Assembly: GCA_012932295.1 (NCBI GenBank)
Contig: JAAONU010000003.1
Span: 33,466,361 to 33,530,360, forward strand
DNA length: 64,000 nt
From: Cyclina sinensis
Taxonomy: Eukaryota > Mollusca > Bivalvia > Venerida > Veneridae
Direction: 5' to 3'
Position 1 is the first letter of the stretch. Each line of letters opens with the position of its first letter. Below the pieces are notes generated by a model, which saw only the letters and a program-made list of their open reading frames with translations, was not told the DNA's origin and searched no databases. Shown here in pieces: positions 57,743 through 64,000 of this stretch. Position numbers and translations under genes: made by a program.

Positions 57743-59424
57743 CAGGGCTTTAATTTACAGGGAATGGACACTCCTTATCTATCGAATGAATAACCAAAAT
57801 ATGATGTCGCGAGTTCACCTGTATATCCTGTAACGGAAAATCGATCGATAATGAGTTATCTATCGTTAGTTAGCGGTAAATTGGTATGCAACGCTCGCAC
57901 CTAGTTTACAAAAACATCCGTATTTTTGTCAATAATTATCTGATTTTCAAAATTTAAAATTTGTAAGAAAGAAAAAACATTGATCTTTTATGACATCTTT
58001 TCTTTATTTCAACAACGGAAGTGTTTGTTCCAAGCCGACGAGTGAAAAACGACAACCCAATACTTTTTACGTCTTTTTTTTTGTAATTATCTATCGTTAG
58101 TTAGCGGTAAATTGGCATGCAATACATGCATCTAGTTTACAAAAACATCCGTATTTTTGTCAACAATGGGCTGATTTTCAAAATTTTAAATTTGTAAGAA
58201 AGAAGAAACATTGACCTCTTATAATATCTATTTTTTATTTCAACTAAGGAAGTGGCTGTTCCAAGCCGACGAGTAAAAGACGACAACTCAATACCCTTTT
58301 CTTTTGGTAAAAATCTTGTCTCGATTTGATGAAAAAAGTGTTCACGTGTCTACAAAAATTGTTTATAACTTCGTCAGTATATGGTATAATTTACTGAAAA
58401 AAATATGTCTGGAAATTGTAGACTCAGATTATTTCAAATTATCCAGATTATCTTTACTTGTTTCACAGGTTGAGGCTTTCATTTACAAATTTTAACAAGT
58501 ATAAATGTAAACTTTTGCATGATAGTTATGTCACAACATCCTGACAATCATAATTATGACAAAGCGATTAATTAATAAATTAATTAAAAAAGCTCTGCCC
58601 ACTGAGCCAAAAGCACGATCACAATGCTACCCATTGTCCACAAATTTAATTAACCAGCACTTAATTTTAAAAAAATGAAGAATGCAACAAACAACACCAA
58701 ATTTCAGTGCAAGGAATTTTAAAGAACACTGATCAACCGTGTGTTTAAAATAGCACAATATTTAACCGCCAATTTTGACGTTAATATTCAGAGGAGGTCG
58801 GAAACCTTAGATTCAAATGTCAATCTCATCCAAGTAGAGTACGATGCAATTCATGTTAAGTGTTTTAATCGAGTCTGTTTGCACTGATACCACCCGAAAT
58901 TCGTTAAGGTGTTGATCACCGAATAACACTTTTTTCGACAAAATTGCTGTAATTTACGTTGCTTTATTTCATTAACAAACACAGATACAGCAATAAAATG
59001 TATAGTAATGCTCAATCCTATGTCCACTGATTAACTTCCATCTTATGTCAACTCATTTCATAACTCCATTTTTGTCTAATGCCCCCCGAAAGTTGACAAG
59101 AAAACACGATTTTGTACATACTTTCCGCCATTTTGGAAAACAACGATTACATTTTAGTATTGATTTCATTGTTATTCAAGTAAAAGCTGCTTCGAAAAAT
59201 AACAAACAAGATAGTCAAAATATTTATTTCACAATATTTAATTTACAATTCGTTCTGAAATTTCTTAATGTAAGTTCTTTTCAACATTTGAGTATATATA
59301 ATCGTGAAAGCAGCAACATGTACCATCCGCCATTGAGGTGTTTTATTGAGATCCGGCCGCGCATGCGCGCGACATCATATTATCGCAATTTTGGAGTGTC
59401 CATTCCCTGTAAATTAAAGCCCTG
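57743..59424. mobile_element. 1.68-kb hAT-like non-autonomous transposon
   Basis: The ends are perfect 32-bp inverted repeats (57743-57774 and 59393-59424) beginning CAGGGCTTTAATTTACAGGG and continuing AATGGACACTCC. They are flanked by CCACCAT on both sides. CAGGG termini with a 7-8-bp duplication are characteristic of hAT-superfamily elements. Imperfect similarity (ATGATGTCGCG) continues inward. The interior contains a 231-bp tandem duplication and no transposase frame. A frame at 59045-59470 runs across the right terminus and is therefore spurious. Confidence 0.85.
57856..58305 (+). repeat. 231-bp tandem duplication within the hAT-like element
   Basis: 57856-58086 and 58087-58305 share TTATCTATCGTTAGTTAGCG, CATCCGTATTTTTGTCAA and GTTCCAAGCCGACGAGT with moderate divergence, so the duplication is not recent. 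Confidence 0.85.
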
Positions 59425-59431
59425 CCACCAT
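59425..59431 (+). repeat. Target-site duplication CCACCAT (right)
   Basis: Directly follows the ...AAAGCCCTG terminus; identical to 57736-57742. Confidence 0.75.
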
Positions 59432-59740
59432 ATTATGTTTAAAAGTAATAGAATTCAATTCAAAATATAAATCAGAAGTGTAATCTTGTTTCAAAAATTA
59501 AAATCAATTTCAATTTTCATATAAAGATCATGTGCGTATACGTTCCTGATAAATGTATTATTTTTTCACGAATACATGGTGGATTTCGACGTTGATTCAA
59601 AGATAAGTAAGTGAGAATGTTCTTGAATGAAAAGTTAATCACAACAATCATCCATTTATCACTTATCTCTATTACAAACTATTTTATAACAGAAGCATTC
59701 GCGCTGTAACAACAGTTTCAGTTTATTGGCAATCAGCAGC

Positions 59741-60120
59741 ACGACAACAACAACAACAACAACAACAACAAACTTTATTAGCAAATCGACATAACACATG
59801 TCTTTGGCTTATGCACAGTGAAACATTTTTACAAATATAGTTCATGCGCAACACACACATATAAACAAAAAGATAGATATGGTATCCATTAACATGCTAT
59901 TTCAGTTTATAATGGGAATGTAATAAACGAAATATGTATTTATTAAATAGTGTTCCTTATATGATACGCTTTTTTCAAAAATTTACAAATTCCTAAAATG
60001 TTTTCTTCTTTTTCGATAACATAAGATTTGTGAATTTTCTGAGATCGGGCCATGCAAATTTTGGGAGGTAGGTATCTCGAATAAGCAATTCATTTGCCTT
60101 TGGCCATTTATACACACACT
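59741..60120 (-). mobile_element. LINE 3' fragment with (TTG)n tail
   Basis: On the minus strand a frame reads WPKANELLIRDTYLPKFAWP then DLRKFTNLM. After a frameshift it continues GICKFLKKAYHIRNTI and stops. This parallels the C-terminus of the LINE at 51950-53602 (LKFTELI...GQYICQAFEVRTNCI). AATAAAGTTTG and a (TTG)n tail (59743-59771 on the plus strand as CAA repeats) follow the 3' UTR. It is heavily truncated and inactive. Confidence 0.7.
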
Positions 60121-60596
60121 CAATAAACAAAACTAATAGCAATGACAATCACATGCATTAAAGTACAAGTATACAGATAATAAAAAACATTACAAAATCT
60201 TTTTACTTTGAAATGACGTAAATGCATTGAACTTTTGTATAGTAGACCATGAACATTGACCTAAGTGTTTGGATCTTATACAGCTGTATCATGAGCTACA
60301 TAATATAAAATTATCTTCTGATTCTACTGTTTTTTTGATTACATACCTTACACAATCTTTTGAATACATCTTGATATTTTTCAAAACAAAATTCAGTTTA
60401 ATATCTGCAAAAGGAATTTAATTTTGACGTTGAACAACAATTTACCGGCCTTGCAATTTATCGAACTTACACCCGTTTAAAAACGGAAACATACAAAAAT
60501 CATCATAAGCCATTCATTGCAGGGCATGATCAAGCATTTGATTCCAAGCATGAGTTCAGTAAAACTGAAAAGTATCATACAAAAACTTTTACTTAC

Positions 60597-60601
60597 CTCA
60601 T
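60597..60601 (-). CDS. Candidate first coding mini-exon of the coiled-coil gene (ATG AG)
   Basis: On the minus strand AAAATGAG is followed by the consensus donor GTAAGTAAA. It leaves two nucleotides, and the terminal exon at 55006-55135 starts with exactly the one nucleotide needed (AG+A). Four CCAAT boxes lie 95-215 bp upstream. The exon is too small to judge alone; confidence comes from the promoter-ATG-donor arrangement and the matching phase. Confidence 0.35.
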
Positions 60602-60694
60602 TTTACTTTCAAAACGACGAAGACTTCGATAAAAGGCAATTTTTGAGACATGAATTGCTGAAATCTGCTTCTTCCATTTCGCGCCCAAAGAAAT

Positions 60695-60840
60695 GATTGG
60701 ATAGGTGGACACAAGCTATACTTCATTGGTGCAATCTGATCACATGAAATAAACCCACGCTTCCTTTGATTGGTGCGATTGATCACATGGAATAAACCCA
60801 CGCTACCTTTGATTGGTGCGATCTGGTCACATGGTATGTG
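60695..60840 (-). promoter_or_regulatory. 44-bp promoter-like repeats with four CCAAT boxes
   Basis: On the minus strand CCAAT occurs at 60695-60699, 60724-60728, 60768-60772 and 60812-60816. The last three lie in 44-bp tandem units GATTGGTGCGATCTGATCAC+ATGGAATAAACCCACGCTAC. Each unit also holds a TCACATG E-box-like word. The spacing and position just upstream of the ATG|GTAAGT mini-exon suggest an NF-Y-dependent promoter. The 124-codon minus-strand frame across this region (60598-60972) has a repetitive peptide and is probably not coding. Confidence 0.45.
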
Positions 60841-61010
60841 CCTTGTTATACTGACTGGTACAGTATATTTCTCGTCTTGGAGAAATAACTGTTTATAATA
60901 ATAAATTAAACTTGATGAATATGGTTTTCTTGGTTGGTATTGTCGCCAAAATACCCTGGTATCTCGATCCACCTGCGCAAAAATATTTATCTTGTACGAC
61001 TTGTCTTGAG

Positions 61011-61028
61011 AAAAAAAAAAAAAAAAAA
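61011..61028. repeat. Poly(A) run
   Basis: About 18 consecutive A, without a retroelement body next to it that I can recognise. Confidence 0.9.
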
Positions 61029-61246
61029 CCTATCATTACAAATAATAAAATAAAAAAGAAGACTTTAAACACCTCTGACTTTGTGTGATGCCTAAATTAT
61101 GATAATAACTGTAAAAAAAGCCTTTAAAAAGCTGTTTTTAATGTATGAATATTGATCATTACCAAAGATCTAATATTTGCTTCTGAAGTTATAGCGCACA
61201 AACAGACCGTTCCATAATTGATAAATTGAACACCGCCATTGTGAAG

Positions 61247-61256
61247 GTCACGTGAC
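61247..61256. promoter_or_regulatory. GTCACGTGAC, CLEAR-type E-box palindrome
   Basis: A perfect 10-bp palindrome identical to the TFEB/MiT CLEAR core. It is flanked by GCCATT/AATGGC (YY1-like) words. It lies about 650 bp upstream of the minus-strand mini-exon at 60601 and could belong to it or to a gene not seen. A 10-bp match alone is weak. Confidence 0.3.
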
Positions 61257-63329
61257 TGTCGGCCATTAAAAGGCTAAACTTCGCTGTGATGCTTAAGTCT
61301 CATAAAACATTGTATAACTTTAGCACATTCAAGTTGACATGCTGTCCTTTTTCGCGTGAATTTTGTGACAGCATTTTATTGTATTATTTTTACTTTTCTG
61401 TATGTTTTGTTCCTGACTCGAACATATTAGTAACTTGACTTACATGAAAGACGGTGAATAAAGACCGTTCAAAAATAAAGACTGACTTGTGTAAAACACA
61501 TATAACTGTTCCTTTTCAAAAGTTGAAAATATGATTTCAATGATTTGAACATCTCTGAAAGTTTACAAAATGGACGAAATGACAAAATTAAACATTTCGC
61601 TCATCAACCGCATGTTGATGTAGAATGTTAACAAAAAATTGTTTTATTCTATGATACAGTTTCAAACAATACTTGACAATAAACGTGCATTATTTAGCGC
61701 TCCTATTATTATCACACTCTTTTATCTTTCGCGGTGTCCTGTGGTGAAGGGATGTAGTTACGTAATATGGGGGTGACATACTGGCTTTGTTTTGATAAGT
61801 CACCGTTAATTGTCATTGTCGGTGTTCCTTGATCAGTCACAGTAAACACTTTAGTAACAAATTTTGCTCTTGAGAAAATGCCTGAATGCTATAACACATG
61901 GTCTTCAATTGTTCCTGATTGTTATATAAAATTTAGTATCTACTGCTGAATGGACCTTTTCTCTAATATTTATTTCTTGCATTTCGAATTTTTGTGTGTG
62001 CAAAATATTGATATATACAGCATTCGAGTTTATGTATGCAGAAAAAATAATAGCTTCAATGCACACGTTTGTAAGATATTGATCTTACAAATAATACGTT
62101 TGCTTTCTTTTTTCTTATTTCTAATATTATTGTTGGTATATTTAATGTACAACGGAAAACAAAATAATTATGACACCCATTTAACTGTACCCTTTTATTC
62201 AGATTTCTTTTAAAAATAGAAACATGTACTTCTTAATAGCAGTTTTTCGTGAAATATTGATAAAATGAAAAGAATTAATCTACCGGAGAATATCACAAGA
62301 GCTTAATTTAACAGTTCATCAGATTGAGATGCTATCTATGATTCGTCTAACTAAATTGTAACTGTAAATTGATTATTCGTTCTATATGTTCATTGATAAT
62401 TGATATCTCATAACAAACAAAACTTTTTGTTTATTGTTATAACATACAGCAAACTGTTTAAGCTAGTTTAATGTTATGAAGCTGTTTAACTTTCTGAAGC
62501 AAAGTCTTAAATGTTGTATTACTGGCTTAAATTTCTTTGCTGTTTATAAGTAATCATGTTTCATCATAAGTGAAAAAAAGATGTCTAACCAAAAACATGA
62601 CAGTTTAGATCTACATGTTCGATGTAATCAATGCAAAGGCAAACTAATTATTTCAAAGAAGGTCTTTTTAAGAATAATCGAACCTGCTACATTTTTTTTT
62701 AATTTTTAGAAGTCATTATGGTTTAATTTTCCTTCAAGAAGACAGAAGCACAAGCAGACCTAAGACGAAAGAGCACATTTTAAGTGTAAATAATATCACC
62801 ATAGAATACTTCCTTTAATCACAATATTGTTTTAAGACAATAAAGTACATCACTGTTACGCAATATTAGATCAGCCAGCAAAGAAAATTTTTAACAAGAG
62901 GCACGGTTTGATTAAATTTAGTTAAGAACTTGAAAATCCTGCTGTGAGCTATGATCCATATCCGGCTTTAATAATCCAATACTGCAATTTGGTTAAGACA
63001 ATAAAGCACATCACTGATCATCTTGGAGATAAAAATTAGAAAATAGACAAGGACAGATTAATTAAAGTTAAGTCGGTTTCATTTTAATTTCGTTTTCATG
63101 TTTGAGACGCCTGCATTGGATTATGAACTATATCCGGCATAAAATCAAGAGGGGATTTTAGTTTTGACAGAACCACGCGCCCCCCACACACAAAAAAAAG
63201 AAAAGAAAAAGAAAAAACATTATTCATTATTACAAAAAGAAAACATTTTGCTATGTAAAGATCCTTAGTTTCAACTAGTCATTATAACTCTATATAACTG
63301 TAACTGTGTAACTATGACCGATATTGTTT
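61257..63329. other. Gene-free stretch
   Basis: Very AT-rich. The 87-codon plus-strand frame at 61950-62213 is hydrophobic, AT-driven and unsupported. No repeat of note. Confidence 0.4.
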
Positions 63330-64000
63330 TCGTATTTTCAAATATACGGAATGCTGTATTCGAGTAATATACGGACTTGCAAGCACACTCCCGTATTTCA
63401 GGAATATACTGAATAGTATTTCAAGTTTCTCTTATTAGTAAATATACAGAACCGTTATTTGAGCAGTATACTAACTTGATTTGATATGCCCGTCTTATTA
63501 AATTATAATCTAAATAATCAAATAATTATTAAAATAATCATTACTTTTCCAGTTTACAGATACATTTTTTATTTGTTGACTTCTCAATCAGTAGTTTTCT
63601 AGAGATGTTCCTTCTTGAAAATAATGACCTCCGAACCATTTTACAAATTTCCAAATTTTTAAGCATACGGAATGCCGCAGTCCAGTAACATTTGGAAAAA
63701 CTATCGTGTTTTAGACACATAATACGTTCCATTATTGGCAACTTTATAGAACGCCAGATTTGAGCAGTATACTGACACCCGTATTTCAGTATATACGAAA
63801 AGTACATTGATTCTTGTTTTCTTAACTTTCAAATAAAGGGAGATATGAAGTTTAGCAATATACGACTGTTCATGAATATGCAGTCTCTTTAGATTCACGT
63901 ATTTGTAAGAATACGGGATGCCGTATTTTAGTAATATACGGACTTATTATGACGTTCCCGTATTTTAGAAAAATACGGACACCGTATATCTAGTTTTCCG
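63330..64000. repeat. Second TATACGG / CCGTATT array, running off the window
   Basis: The same words as at 53603-54250 (ATATACGGA, CCCGTATTT, AATACGGGA) recur irregularly and become denser after 63890. The array continues past the right edge. Two minus-strand frames here (63541-63898) show no recognisable domain. Confidence 0.75.

Noticed and set aside
59045..59470. 141-codon plus-strand frame, one of the longest non-LINE frames
   Set aside because: Crosses the right terminus and target duplication of the hAT-like element, so it cannot be an ancestral gene; no domain recognised.
60598..60972. 124-codon minus-strand frame with repeated CDQIAP peptides
   Set aside because: Covers the 44-bp CCAAT repeats; the peptide periodicity comes from promoter DNA.

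Overview
The window looks like AT-rich nuclear DNA of a bivalve mollusc, probably a heterodont/venerid. This is an inference. The signs are split genes with GT-AG introns, a metazoan-type small heat-shock protein, LINE fragments, a tRNA-derived SINE, and dispersed repeats ending in GGAC-rich and CCCTTCGGGG hairpin signatures of the kind I associate with bivalve genomes. It is gene-poor. Only one complete, confidently recognised gene is present, the intronless small heat-shock protein at 14185-14706 (minus strand).

Left part (1-14 kb). The window opens inside the 3' end of a UDP-N-acetylhexosamine pyrophosphorylase (UAP1/AGX family) gene on the plus strand. Three exons (162-191, 2331-2400, 2857-2964) have compatible phases and good splice sites and end in a stop codon. 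A 55-bp minisatellite sits in one intron and a 38/39-bp minisatellite lies just beyond the poly(A) signal. A further 5 kb has no recognisable gene, then two short tandem arrays, then the small heat-shock gene.

Middle (15-35 kb). There is a TA-flanked 538-bp MITE made of TGTCGTG motifs, a SINE, and a very diverged tandem duplication of about 6.5 kb (about 19.2-25.0 versus 25.7-31.3 kb). A G-rich tract and a bivalve-type tandem repeat follow.

35.1-41.5 kb is the most unusual part. A 38-bp terminal inverted repeat and an apparent 6-bp target duplication (AAGCAC) bound a 6.35-kb element. Its ends carry several copies of a CACATTCGTCAC motif in both orientations. Its interior is a nest of long palindromes and duplicated blocks with no recognisable transposase.

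Right part (41.5-64 kb). This holds GGACGGAC-tailed tandem repeats, two candidate small multi-exon minus-strand genes (a Cys-rich one at 45.4-47.1 kb and a coiled-coil one at 55.0-60.6 kb), and three degraded LINE copies. It also holds an exact 105-bp tandem duplication, two TIR elements (one hAT-like with a 7-bp target duplication) and two clusters of a TATACGG/CCGTATA palindromic repeat. The recognised genes show no operon-like relationship. Most of the structure here is transposon-derived or tandemly repeated.
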